NCBI GenBank assembly: GCA_033297205.1
Contig: MU859228.1
Coordinates: forward strand, 46,303 to 77,759
DNA: 31,457 nucleotides
Reading direction: 5' to 3'
Origin: Pseudoneurospora amorphoporcata
Taxonomy: Eukaryota; Ascomycota; Sordariomycetes; Sordariales; Sordariaceae
The position numbers and the translations under genes are program-made. Positions 1 through 10,593 of the stretch are shown here, piece by piece. How positions within the stretch are numbered: position 1 is the stretch's first letter; each line of letters starts with the position of its first letter. The notes beneath the pieces are model-generated. The model did no database searches and was not told the origin of the DNA. It saw only the letters and a program-made list of their open reading frames with translations.

Positions 1-75
1 GGGCGGCGCCCTGCGGGTGGGGCCCTCAACACGCTATTCTATCACTTTTGGGGGTGCGGGGTCGGGGCGCCAGAA

Positions 76-103
<28 letters not shown>
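76..103. repeat. Poly-C tract (28 C)
   Basis: An uninterrupted run of 28 cytosines. On the plus strand it encodes the proline run of a spurious small frame, and on the minus strand a glycine run. Tracts like this are prone to length error in sequencing and to real polymorphism. Confidence 0.95.
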
Positions 104-106
<3 letters not shown>

Positions 107-676
107 TCGGGGTCTTGAGGCTGCCCTGTGGTTTCCGCATCGAATCTCTTGTTGGACAAGCATGGAATTGGGCCTTCCCGTTAACTCTACGCCTCAGGAT
201 GGGTTGAGGAATATTTTGGTTGGGTTGGAATCTGGGCTGGGCTAGCATCATTGGGTTAGCATCATCGGGTGGGCATTGGGCTTGGACATGAGAAGAAGTG
301 GGATTATCAGTATGTTGTTTTGGGAATGTATAGGAGGGATTGCATTGTTTCCATGTTACAGCTCACGCGTTATGGTTTACGAATTACGATATCGGAGTCA
401 TAGAATGAGCAAGTGGTGATGTGTTGCTGAATCGCATGGTATCGTGATCTACATTTTACTTTGGGGGCCCTCATCCCACTACGGTGCCCTGACGACGCCC
501 CGAACATAAGGTAGAACTTTTAATCCGCGGCCATTCAACACTTTCTAGTAAGGCGGATAATCCGATTGTGCGTAATTACAAACCGCTGGTGAGTCGGATA
601 TTTCCTATGTCAGAAAAGGTATGCATGTATCAGGCCTTCCGTCTTTCAACCTCACTACTTTCGTTTCACGTCTCAG

Positions 677-707
<31 letters not shown>

Positions 708-715
708 AAAAAAAA
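677..715. repeat. Poly-A tract with one G
   Basis: Eighteen A, one G, then twenty A. No element body, hairpin or target-site duplication is visible beside it, so it reads as a simple homopolymer and not the tail of a retroposed copy. Confidence 0.9.
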
Positions 716-3700
716 GAGTTAGCGTTGATACGGCCAAACCATCGCTGACCGCCTTGAAGCTACGCGTTGGGTTTTCCACGTTCAAAGCGGCTCGTCACTG
801 ATGGAATGGCGTCGCAACAACATGTTGAGAATACCCAGAACAGACTGATATGTCGCCGGAAGACAACCGAGTGAGAGCGCACAGTACCTCTAAACAACTG
901 CCTCCCGGGCCGTGCTGTCAGGTCGGTGATGTACAGTTACCTATTGGGCCCATACAGACGGGACGGAACGCTCATGCCGTGCCATGAAGGCTGGCCAGGA
1001 CTGACTGACATGAAGCTCAGGAGCGCACCTCCCTTCTGTATGTTGACACGATCTGCAGAAGAGCTGGACCGGGGCTCCTTCGACATTGAGAGGGATTGAG
1101 CTGATCAGTGGCCGATCTCCCTCTTACCTTGGAGACTTCCGGACCGGACATGGTAGGCAGGCACGAATGAGCTGATTGCGCAAAAGTAGAGTGACTGGAA
1201 GGAGCGGGCAAGGGTCAAGATGGAGGAGTGTAAGGAAAGAGCGATGTGATATCAAAAACCAAGGATCCCTTGCTTTCGCGGCAATGAGGAAGGTACCTAC
1301 CTAGGTTAGTCCTTGGTCCTTGCCAGCCCAGGCCTCTTCGTTGTTAGTTCGCTCTTTCGATTTTTTTTATTTGATTTTTTTTTTTTGATTTTCTTTTTCT
1401 CATCTCAGCTGTTAATGACCATCATAATCGATGTTCTGGTATCGGTTGAGATTCCGAACGAGGTCGTGGTCAGCAACAAGATCGCACTTTGTACACATGG
1501 TTGTTGCTCAGATCAAGACAAGGATACTATGTCGTTACTTATTTTTTTTTCCCTCCCGGATATATCCCTTCTCATACTCGTCGTTGTTGAACCCTCCTTG
1601 CATGCATGGTTACCCACTGCACCGAAGGAGCAGCTTATCCTGCTTCGTCAATGAGCTTGTTTGCCTATGGTTTCTACACGTGCCCTGCGTTGCCTGCGGC
1701 CATCTACCAGCCGAGTGGATCCTTTCTTGCTCCCCTGCCGCCGGACTCCATGTGGGGAGGTGATCGGGATAACCATGTACATTGTCGTGTGACTGAGATG
1801 CTTGCTGAGTTCGTTTTGTATTGAGGCTCATCACTAAAGGAGTGCGTCTTTCTTCTTCCGGACGCCGGGGACGGCTCACCAGGTACACTTCTCATTCGCT
1901 GGTGTCTTCCTTTCTCCATTCCTTGGCTTTGCCATCGACGATGAGATATTGCACAGAACGGTAGAAAGATGACTACCAACAGTAACACCTACCGGTATGA
2001 ACGCCATGTGTAGCTCGTCATGATCCGTCCGAATGGACATCCGCTCAAACGGGGAGAAATGTACCCCTCCCCTCCCGGACCCCGAACGGCCAGTCCTCAA
2101 GCCATTGCCGATAAGTACACACAGTCCGGACGGAAAGCATGGTAGGTATACCTTTTCAGTTGCTTTCCGTAAGAGCTTGAATATTTACCATTCTTGGCAT
2201 CTTCCATCCCATGTCCATCCCGGTTGAAGTTCTTTATTCCGACCAAATTTACTGGTCGTGCAAGACGCCGCCGCATTGGGCTCGCGCCATCCACCCGATT
2301 CGGGATTTACGATTTTCGGACCCTGTAAGGTTGCCTTACCTTCTCCTTTTTGTTTATCGTCCTAATTGCCTTGTTTTTCTCAAATTTTTTTTTGATTCTT
2401 TTTTTTCCCCTTCAGCTTTCGGGGATCATTTTAGATGATCTGCGAGGGACTTTGTTGACAGAGGAGTTTTGGGGTCCGCGTCACGTCCCATTTCCCACCG
2501 GAAGACGCCGTGAACTGGGAAAACGACCGCCAATTAAACCCTGCATGTGGCTGATTTAAATTACCTGCAGCCTTTTAGATTTTTAGGCGCCCCTGGCGGC
2601 ATTCCATATTTTTTCTAGAATCTCGCTAGAATTTCTTCATTCCCTGCTCTTTGTCGTCAGACTGCATGGTCTTTGCAGGTTTTGGGTTCCTTTGGCTGGG
2701 GGTTTGTGATGAGGGCAACTTGAGGGTTTTTTTTTTTTAACATAACGGACGGAAAGGCGCTCACCCCAGGGAAAGTTAGCTTGTGTGGCACCAACACACT
2801 CGGGAACGAGCAAGATGGACGACGCATGGAAGAAGCGTGGGAAGCATGGGTTGTTTGACTCTTTTTTGACGAAAACGTGTGTGGTTGCGGAATTAAAGAT
2901 TTGGTGTTTCACCACCCTGTTCACCTTGTTAGTTGGGCATTGGCTTGGGAGTTTTGCTTGCAGAAGAAAACTTGGATGGATTTGATGCTCAGGGAGTTAC
3001 AAGGGGGACCATGAAGGAACGGATGAGGGAAGGCATGGAAGGCATGGAAAAGAAGAATGGTCACGACAAGGGAAGGGGTCCATCGTCATGGTCCCCACGG
3101 TGTGGAAAACACGAACCGTTCCGGCGTCTTGAACCCTTGTGGGGTCCCAATCCCGTTCAGCCGCTTTTCTTCTCAAGGAGTCAAGAGAGCCCGGGCCACC
3201 GGGATGGTGGTGATGGTGTTTTGTGGAGTGCTAATCTTTTGGTGTTATCGTTGTCTCTAGCGAGCAAGGTCTTCTGAGCCTCTTTCCGCAGATCTCACGA
3301 ACTCTCTTGCCACATGCTCGGACACCACGGACAAACGAGATGCACCAACGCATCATCATCCGCTGCATGAAACCACCTGGCAATGCACCGCTAACGCAGC
3401 TGCAATGCAGCACAAATGTCCGTGGTGTGGGGGTTTCCGTGAGGTGTGGTGGAGGCCATTATCCAAGTGCTACACATCAACCCTTAAAAGTTTGTTAGCG
3501 CGGTTCTTGTAACAGGGGTCTGCAAACCTTCACATTAAAACAACGGGATAACCACATTCAAAACGGAAAATTGGAGAGACTATATGAAACGGGTAAAACG
3601 CATCAGGTTAATACCAACTTTTTGCATGAGAATTGGTGGAATGTTGGTTGAGTTGCGAAGAGGACGTTGTGAGGTCCAGCGCTAACGAACTTTCCAGGGG

Positions 3701-5550
3701 TGATGTGTACGTCCGTAAAAGGCCTGGCCTCCGGGTCAGAGTTACGCCTTTGGAAGCCATCGAAGCCTCTGTGGTTGCAAAAAGACGTTTTGTCTTGTGA
3801 CACTTCGCTTCAGGTGTTCCGAAGGGCGGTGGACGAGAACGGCGGGGAGACAGGGAGAAAAGGGCGTTTTATGTTTCAGAGATCATGTTTGGTGATCGCG
3901 ATGTCATTCTCTTCCACAAGTTCCAGTGGGAGAATGGCCGGTTATTAAAAGGTGGGTTCGTTGGTGGAATGAGCGATCAGCCATTCCTTGGCGGTTGTGG
4001 TCATAGCGCCTTTGGCTGAGACTATGGCGATAGTGCGGCGTGTTACACGAGGGACTCGGTGGATCGAGAGAGCAGAAAACACAGTACCTGGAACCAGCAT
4101 ACAAGTATAACCCCAATCCGGCTTCTTTCTGAGGTCAGTATTGTGCGAGGTTTTGGACATATCGCCATGGCGTGTGAGATGGCAGTGGTTAGTTTGCGAA
4201 CCCCATAGGCCTAAGCAACCAGTGCCGGTTCGCAAGAAAGAACGTCATGCACAGCCAACAAGCAATGTTGGCTTTCCGATATGACAACATATAAGTAGGT
4301 GGTGAGGCTCTCGAGCCATGTGGATAAAGGTCGTGGTTCGTGGTAGGGACGTTAAGAAGCTGACTTGCATGCTGTGCCGCCGTCGAGAGTACCGTGAGAT
4401 GGAAGTCCTTGGCGACGGTATCACTGACAATGATTCAATGGGTTAAAAATGTCCGGCTGTGCTAGTCGGTATATAGTCGCTGGCTGAGGTGAGAAGACAC
4501 AGTGGGGGTTGTGCCATTTTTGGCGAAGAGCTGTGCATATGCGCATCATGTTCTCGTCGCGAATCATGATCTGAGGTTGGTGATCCTTCAACGCAGGCCC
4601 AGATCCCCTGGACTTGGGAGGCTAAGGCTCAAGGCTGAACCACCGCGCTGGTTACGGTATGCTACTGTGGCCTTGTGGCTGGCTGTATGTCATCATGATA
4701 TCTTCGAAACACGGGGAGTGGATGCCTTGCCCAAAGTAAAAAGGAAAGGAGGAATTAAAAGATAGTGAGAGTGAGACGAGACGGTCCCAGGGACGTGGAT
4801 AAAGTGAATCGGGAACCGCGAGCTGTAAGCGGTCGGCTACCAATCACGAGTGCATGACTGCAGCGTCGTAGGGGTAATTTGCAATGGTCCATCGAGAACT
4901 GGGGCTCATGGGAAGACTAAGACGGAAATGTCTAGACGGAGAGATGGTGTCGACGCCCAAGCATGACCCAGATGATTACGTGCCCTGCTATCGTCGAAGC
5001 TCGCACCAGGCATTGGTCGGATCCTCAAATACCGATGTTCGTTGCGCACAGAGTCATCACACAAGAGTGAAGCCGAAGTAGTATCTCGATGTCATCATCC
5101 ATTCGACAGAGATTGGGTTCGCCCGTGATCCCCTTCGTCCTCCAGAGCTGTCCAAATGATTAGGGAAAGTGGACAAGGTGAGCCGACAAAGGCCCCGGCC
5201 CCGTGGTGCAGTGACTTTGGTGATATACAGTGTGGATGATGAAATGCCTTGTACTGTACCCTCCCGATTCGTTTGGCGCTGCGAGAAGAGAAGCTGTAAT
5301 CCCATTGGCCAAAAGTGTTAAACGCTTTGTTTCTCGGCCACAATCAGGCCTGCCTGCCCCAGGAACGGGCACGGATCACGAGCGACCATCTCCTTTTCGG
5401 AGGATGGGCAAGAGTGTGCGCCCGTGCATCGACGGGCTACCACGGCTACCTACCCCTTGAAGCCATTTCCCTTTCGTTGCGAGTTGTCGTCCAAGACAGT
5501 GTGAGAGAACAACTGCAGCTCTCCATTTCGCGGCGAGCAAGCCCACTTCT

Positions 5551-6371
5551 TTGAGCAGGCAATGTTCCGTAGCTCACGCCATTATCCATCTGACTTTTTT
5601 CCGTTCTTTCCTTCTTCGCGACTCTCCAAACTCGACCCTTTTCTTTTTTCCCACTTTACAAACCCAAAAGCATCGTTTGTGGTTTTTCGTCGCCTCGTCG
5701 GTCCCCGGGCCAAGCAGTCCCCTTTTCCCTTTGATACCCGACCCTCCTTTACTTGCCTGTACAGTGTCACAAGTCGGCCGGCTACTATTTTTCCATTCTC
5801 CCTACCGCAGCCTTCACAAATCTACTAGCGCCCCTAGAGGTACTTAATAGAGGTACCACTACTAGCTTGTAGCCTGCCTCCCCTAAAACAGAGAGGTAAT
5901 CCCTGGGCAGGACTGATCAGTGGCTCGTTACCTCGTCGTTCCTGCTTGCCGGTCTCCACAACCACTGCTGCACTCTGCTGCACTGCACTCTCGCGCACCC
6001 GCCGCTCAATTCACCGCAACCATCACCTCTACACACTGGCTCGAGGGCTCTCTCACCTTCTTTCACTCGCTTCTCCATCGTCAAGACTGCGCGTTTCCCC
6101 CGACAACACGCTTTCCAAAGGAACCTCGCTTCCTCCTTCTCAACAATCACCGCCATCCCTTCCCTCGACCTTGAATTCTACCCGCCTTCGCATCCAGGAT
6201 TCCCCCTGAGGGCCTTATCCATCACCCAGTGACGTTCTCTGCACCGTTGCCGAGCGACCTAAATCACCTATTCTAATCCTTTGAGGCGGCCATTCCATCT
6301 TGCCCCTCGTGTCGACATCTCGACTTTTTCCACCCTTTTACCTTTTACATCTTCTTTAATCAATAGCCAAA
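5551..6371 (+). promoter_or_regulatory. ras-1 promoter and 5' leader (pyrimidine-rich)
   Basis: The 0.8 kb before the ras-1 start is strongly C/T-rich on the coding strand, with many TCC, CTTC and CACTC stretches, as is common for promoters and leaders of housekeeping genes in Sordariales. No TATA box stands out. The bases before the start codon read CCAAAATGGCC, with A at -3 and G at +4, a good fungal start context. Leader introns are possible but I cannot place them. Confidence 0.45.
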
Positions 6372-7308
6372 ATGGCCAACAAGGTGAGTCGCTCTCCAGC
6401 AGCCATTCATTTCGAACTCCTCGATTGAAGCGCGCTCTCGGGCTCAATCGCCTGCGGCATTTGGCTAACATCTCTCTCTTCTCCTTTTCGCAGTTCACAA
6501 GAGAATACAAGCTGGTGGTTGTCGGCGGCGGTGGCGTCGGTAAATCGTGCCTTACCATCCAGCTAATCCAAGGTCACTTCCTTGACGAATATGATCCTAC
6601 AATTGAGGGTACGTTCCGCTGAATTTCAATAGAAACCCTCCCAGTCTACGATCCAACCCTCGATGGTCTTGGCCCCTTTCTTGGCCGTAGAGTCTGGCCT
6701 AGCGAATCCCGAACTAACTTTGAGCTCAACAGATTCGTACCGCAAGCAATGCACCATCGACAATGAGGTCGCCCTTCTCGACATTCTAGATACCGCCGGC
6801 CAAGAAGAGTACTCTGCCATGCGCGAGCAATATATGCGCACCGGTGAAGGCTTCCTGCTCGTTTTTGCCATCAACTCGAGGGAAAGCTTTGAGGAAATCA
6901 GGATCTACCAGCAACAGATTCTTAGGGTCAAAGACAGGGACTCGTTCCCCATGATCATCGTCGGAAACAAGTATGATTTGAGGGGAGAGCGCGTTGTTTC
7001 GGAGCAGGGTAGGCTTTCACTTCATCCACAAGGGGGTCAGGACAGCACGCTGACATCACTTTGCAACAGAGGGACAAGCTCTCGCCGCCGAGTTCGGTAC
7101 CAAGTACATCGAGACTTCCGCCAAGACACAACACAACGTCGAGAACGCTTTCTACGATCTCGTCCGCGAAATCAGGAAAGAGGACAAGAAGCTCGGCGAG
7201 AAGGTCGGCGGCACTTCGTTCGCCAACAACAACGGGGCGGTTAAGCAGATGGACGTCGGCGACGAGGACGTCCAAGCAGGCTGCTGCTCCAAGTGCATAA
7301 TGATGTGA
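6372..7308 (+). CDS. ras-1: Ras small GTPase (RAS-1)
   Basis: Membrane-anchored GTP/GDP switch of the Ras family, acting upstream of cAMP and MAP-kinase signalling in fungi. Four coding exons: 6372-6383, 6494-6608, 6733-7008 and 7070-7308; the three introns have GT-AG ends, with branch motifs such as CTAAC and CTGAC in the second and third. The spliced product is 213 residues. Visible motifs are the P-loop GGGGVGKS at 15-22, effector region YDPTIEDSYRKQ from 37, DTAGQEE at 62-68, NKYD near 121-124, ETSAK near 148-152, and a C-terminal GCCSKCIMM giving a prenylated CAAX cysteine (210) and palmitoylatable cysteines 206-207. The positions matching human Gly12, Gly13 and Gln61 (17, 18, 66) are wild type. 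Residue 79 is Thr, the residue changed in the N. crassa band (ras-1bd, T79I) circadian strain; that agreement and the 213-residue length support the symbol. The symbol is inferred from family knowledge. Confidence 0.95.
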
Positions 7309-7386
7309 ATGATCGAAACCAACAGGGGAAGAGCAAGCGGGGAGTTAAAAGAATTGGGACACGTTTGCAATGAAGAGATGGACGAT

Positions 7387-7412
7387 CACACACACACACA
7401 CGCACACACACA
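7387..7412. repeat. CA dinucleotide microsatellite
   Basis: About thirteen CA units, interrupted once by CG, lying roughly 80 bp beyond the ras-1 stop codon and so probably within its 3' UTR. Confidence 0.9.
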
Positions 7413-8894
7413 AAATCCGGACTTTATAGACGACATGGATGTGCAAACAACCAAAACACAATAGCCACATCGGACGGCCACGCCCATGCCTCACCTCGCT
7501 ACGGGGACCAGTCGGGCTCAGGACAACGGGACCAGCGGAAGGAATATCAGCGTTTGGAGGCATTTCAGGCCGGAGGGGGGTTAGGGACCGGGACCGGGCA
7601 CACACGTTCTTTGCATTTTGTGGGCATTTGTTGCAGTGGCACTTTGTTCGGATGAGCTGAGCGGCTTGAAAAAGCTGTCATCAGTTACCAACTGGCCGCT
7701 GGGTCTAATATTACACCGCCGCTGCTGTATTTCCGCTTCTTGGCGTTTGTGGGGCGTGTTCGGTTTCTCTATCAGCGTCTGGAAGAGGTCGCCGAGGGAA
7801 GAAGAAAGGGCTGGTTTGGTCTGGTTAGGTCGGCGAAGGGGTTGGTTGGTTTTTGTTTGGTATAGTTCTGGTCCTGTCTGGTCTCGTCTGTCTGGCGGTT
7901 TTTGTTGGCACTTTTTCTGTCCGTGTTTTCACGATCCACGGCTTTTGTGGTCAAATACTTCTCTTACTACCTTTTTTCACTTACACATACACTTTTTGGG
8001 GGTCCCCTTTTACCCGCGAGAGAAATTCCTCTACTTGCTATGGATGTCATGTCATGGGGGGAAGGGATTCCGATCGATACTGGTTTTTGCAAACTCTCCG
8101 AAGAAAAGAAACCGTTTATTTGTAATTCATTCTTACTAAACCTTTTTTTTTTCCCTCTGTCTTTTTCGTTTCCGCTCTCTACTCACTGCCTGATCTGATC
8201 GTGTTCCCCCCCCGTTATCTTTTATGTCTCCCATGTCTTAAAGCATGCATGGTAAAGTGGTTGGTGGTCGGTTATTGGTCTTTGTTACTTGTCAGTTGTC
8301 AGTCCGTCGAATACCTCATCTCCTGTGGTGGAAGCGTCTCGAGTGTTCTGATGTCGTGCTAGTATCTGATGTAAACATACATGAACCGAGGCTGGTCCCC
8401 ATAGCCGCTCCTCATCTTGTGACTCGAGTCGGAACATCAGCCTTGCATACCTTTACGTACAGCCAACAGGGAGGGCTGAATGAAGCCTCGTAAAACAAAG
8501 TCTCTAAATAGCTCAATACCACGATTACCCAGCACACGTTGCCGGCAGTGGTGGACAGAACAGGTAGAACACCAAGGTGAGCGAGTTAATGAATGCCAAA
8601 ACAAAGATACCTACGACCGACTCAGAACCGTAACTTAGTACCCATACGGACGGGATGAGATGGTGCGTGGGCTCTGGAAGCTCGTTGATTCAAGTGCTAG
8701 TAAGTACAACTCCGTTTGTGTGCAATCGAGCGCGACGAGCGCGGCCATCACTACTAACACCTAAGGTACCTACCTAGGTGCCGCCCATTCGTCCAGACAA
8801 AGCAAAACAAAGCATACCTAGAGGTACCTAGAGGTAGGTCCACGCCAGGCCGGTAATTGTCAATGTACTTGCTAGGTATTTATCTGCCAGCGAT

Positions 8895-8896
<2 letters not shown>

Positions 8897-8942
<46 letters not shown>
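8897..8942. repeat. Poly-T tract (46 T)
   Basis: An uninterrupted run of 46 T on the plus strand, one of two of almost equal length in the same orientation 356 bp apart. The spurious F-rich and K-rich frames in this area come from it. Confidence 0.95.
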
Positions 8943-9296
8943 CTCCATGATTTTTCGCCAGTTCGACAAAAATAAGGTAGTCTCTCTCGTGTTCCGGATG
9001 CCACAATTCGCACTTATCCCTCTCAGCCGGCAACGATTACGTTGATTTGCTCCCGGGACAGACAGCTCTTTAGGACTTGGACTCGTCTACATACATACAT
9101 GCATGCATGCATGTGACAATACCAGTGGGGTCGGCAGAACAGAACACCGGGTAGCTAGCTAGCTACCTCTATCTATCTGTTGGCGTTTTGTCTCATGTAG
9201 AAAAGAGGTAGAGAGGTGGTGCAAAAGATTGCTGCTGGAAACGCTGTTGTTTACTTGTTTACTCATTCACCATGTCTATTTGTCCGCGCCTTATCC

Positions 9297-9298
<2 letters not shown>

Positions 9299-9345
<47 letters not shown>
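9299..9345. repeat. Poly-T tract (47 T)
   Basis: The second uninterrupted T run, of 47 bases. It precedes a T/C-rich stretch. I see no flanking target-site duplication, so retroposition is not supported. Confidence 0.95.
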
Positions 9346-9351
<6 letters not shown>

Positions 9352-9615
9352 CAACAGATCGATCTATCGCTCTCTGTTCATGATCCTCCAGTACTTCTTT
9401 TTTTGTGCTTTTTCTCTCTCTCTTCTTTTTTCTTCCCCTCTTGGCGTAAATCATCAATCGCTCTTGCGTGCTGCCAAGGTTGAGCGGCCCCAGCCCAGTT
9501 ATGTCCGTATGTACAAAGCCTTCTTCTTATGTACCATTCTTCTCACCCCCCCTCCGAGTTTCCATGGCAATTTGTCCCATTTTCTTTCACTTCAGCAGTG
9601 AGCTGGATATCCCAA

Positions 9616-9993
9616 CTACCACCCTTCTGGTGGATCCGGGGTAGCCGAACGGTCTGCTAAGGGTGAAGAGACGGGATCGGACATTGACTGGTTCGTATCG
9701 ACAGATGTTTCTAGGTCGGCGGCGGGGGGTGATATCGACATGGGACTCCCAGAACCCTCGTCGGAACCCTCAGAACTCGTCGAGGCCGGAACCGGAAAAT
9801 CAGTAACGCGTGAATCGAAGTCAAACCTGATGCTCATCGGAGATGCTGGAGCTGACAATGTAACTTGTCTTGGGGAGCCCGTGGATACAGGACGAGCATA
9901 ATGAATTTCGGAATCCGGAGTAGGCAATGCCACCTCTGTCATGGAAGACACGACTGGAGTTTTTTGGGCCGCCAAAGTACCAATATCGACGGG

Positions 9994-10031
<38 letters not shown>

Positions 10032-10488
10032 CGCCTTCAACGGGGGTAGTAGGAGACACAAGTGTAGGGGTTACAGGGTTGGGAGTTGTGGGACCCGGGT
10101 ACAGCAGCGTAGAAACCAAACGAGCCACATCAGTAATTGATGGAGCAATTCGTGGCGCATCAATAATGACGGGTTGTTGTTGTCCGCCTTCGACGGAGGC
10201 AGTAGTATAAGATACGAAGGAAGGTGTTACAGGGCTGGGAGCTTCAGGACCCGGGGACAGCAGCGTACGAGCCATAAGAGCCAAATCGATAATTAATGGA
10301 GCAATGCGCGGCGCATCGACACCGATGGGGTGTTGTTGTCCGCCTTCGATGGAGGCAGTAGTAGAAGATACGAAGGAAGGTGTTACAGGGCTGGGAGCTT
10401 CAGGACCCGGGGATAGCTGCTTAACAGCCGAACGAGCCAAGTTTGCCAAAAGAATTAATGAAGCAATGGGTGGCGCATCGCCAAACAT
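9616..10488 (-). CDS. Proline/serine-rich orphan with 52-residue tandem repeats and polyQ
   Basis: I do not recognise this protein. The frame is open from the stop at 10594-10596 down to TAG at 9616-9618. The first in-frame ATG is at 10486-10488, giving 290 residues; a GTG at 10545 would give 309, and upstream spliced exons are possible. Residues 4-168 form three tandem repeats of about 52 residues. Each begins DAP[PR]IA, carries a hydrophobic stretch, then PGPEAPSPVTPSFVS, and ends in a glutamine-containing EGGQQ; the third has an expanded run of 12 Q. The C-terminal part is rich in S, P, D and E (for example SGSPMSISPP) and looks disordered. There is no signal peptide or membrane span. The stop lies 2.3 kb from the convergent ras-1 stop, and the start is about 100 bp beyond the stop of the molybdopterin-domain gene on the same strand. 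The repeats keep frame, which favours real coding sequence, but the weak start context leaves the 5' end uncertain. Confidence 0.5.
9989..10479 (-). repeat. Three coding tandem repeats (156-nt period) with (CAA)12
   Basis: Unit 1 spans 10479-10318 (54 codons), unit 2 10317-10162 (52 codons), and unit 3 runs from 10161 to about 9989, lengthened by a pure (TTG)12 run on the plus strand at 9994-10031. Units 1 and 2 are nearly identical in DNA over their PGPEAPSPVTPSFVS half. All length differences are multiples of three, so the protein frame is kept. Confidence 0.85.
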
Positions 10489-10593
10489 AGGCAAGGGCCA
10501 AACTTCCGGAGATGACAGAGGAAACACCGACGGTGGTCCAACCACTAACGAGTGACAATCCGCGGAAGTCTTGGGGGCTACGGGATGGTTGCG

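Larger units (their letters stand above)
1..5550. other. Long region without a supportable gene
   Basis: I find no reading frame here with a recognisable domain or a convincing spliced structure. The open frames are short, overlap one another on both strands, and are often driven by homopolymers, such as the poly-C that yields a polyproline run. The stretch contains several T-rich tracts followed by CAG, two of which resemble intron ends (1293-1408 and 2325-2415), so a spliced non-coding transcript or distant 5' leader exons cannot be excluded. Scans by eye for tRNA B-boxes and for a dispersed Neurospora-type 5S rRNA gene found none. Confidence 0.6.
7309..9615. other. Intergenic region between convergent genes
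   Basis: 2.3 kb between the ras-1 stop and the stop of the minus-strand repeat protein. It holds the ras-1 3' UTR with a CA microsatellite, T-rich DNA, two long T tracts, a copy of the AGGTACCTACCTAGGT palindromic motif at 8764-8779, and short tandem runs of CATG (about 9095-9113) and GCTA (about 9151-9166). A 173-codon plus frame at 7618-8139 lies here, but its product is compositionally odd (W-, F-, S- and R-rich) and shows no domain; I do not call it a gene. Confidence 0.55.

Noticed and set aside
48..251. Proline-run and glycine-run frames at the left end
   Set aside because: Both are translations of the 28-base poly-C tract and its complement.
4600..4660. A GGGAGGCTAAGGCTCAAGG sequence reminiscent of 7SL/SRP or Alu RNA
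   Set aside because: The rest of the SRP RNA core (helix 8 motifs) is absent around it, so the match is short and coincidental.
7618..8139. A 173-codon plus frame downstream of ras-1
   Set aside because: Composition is unusual (W, F, S and R), there is no domain, the strand is rich in T tracts, and two other frames overlap it.
8943..9298. A retroposed element between the two T tracts
   Set aside because: No target-site duplication, internal promoter boxes or coding remnant could be seen.
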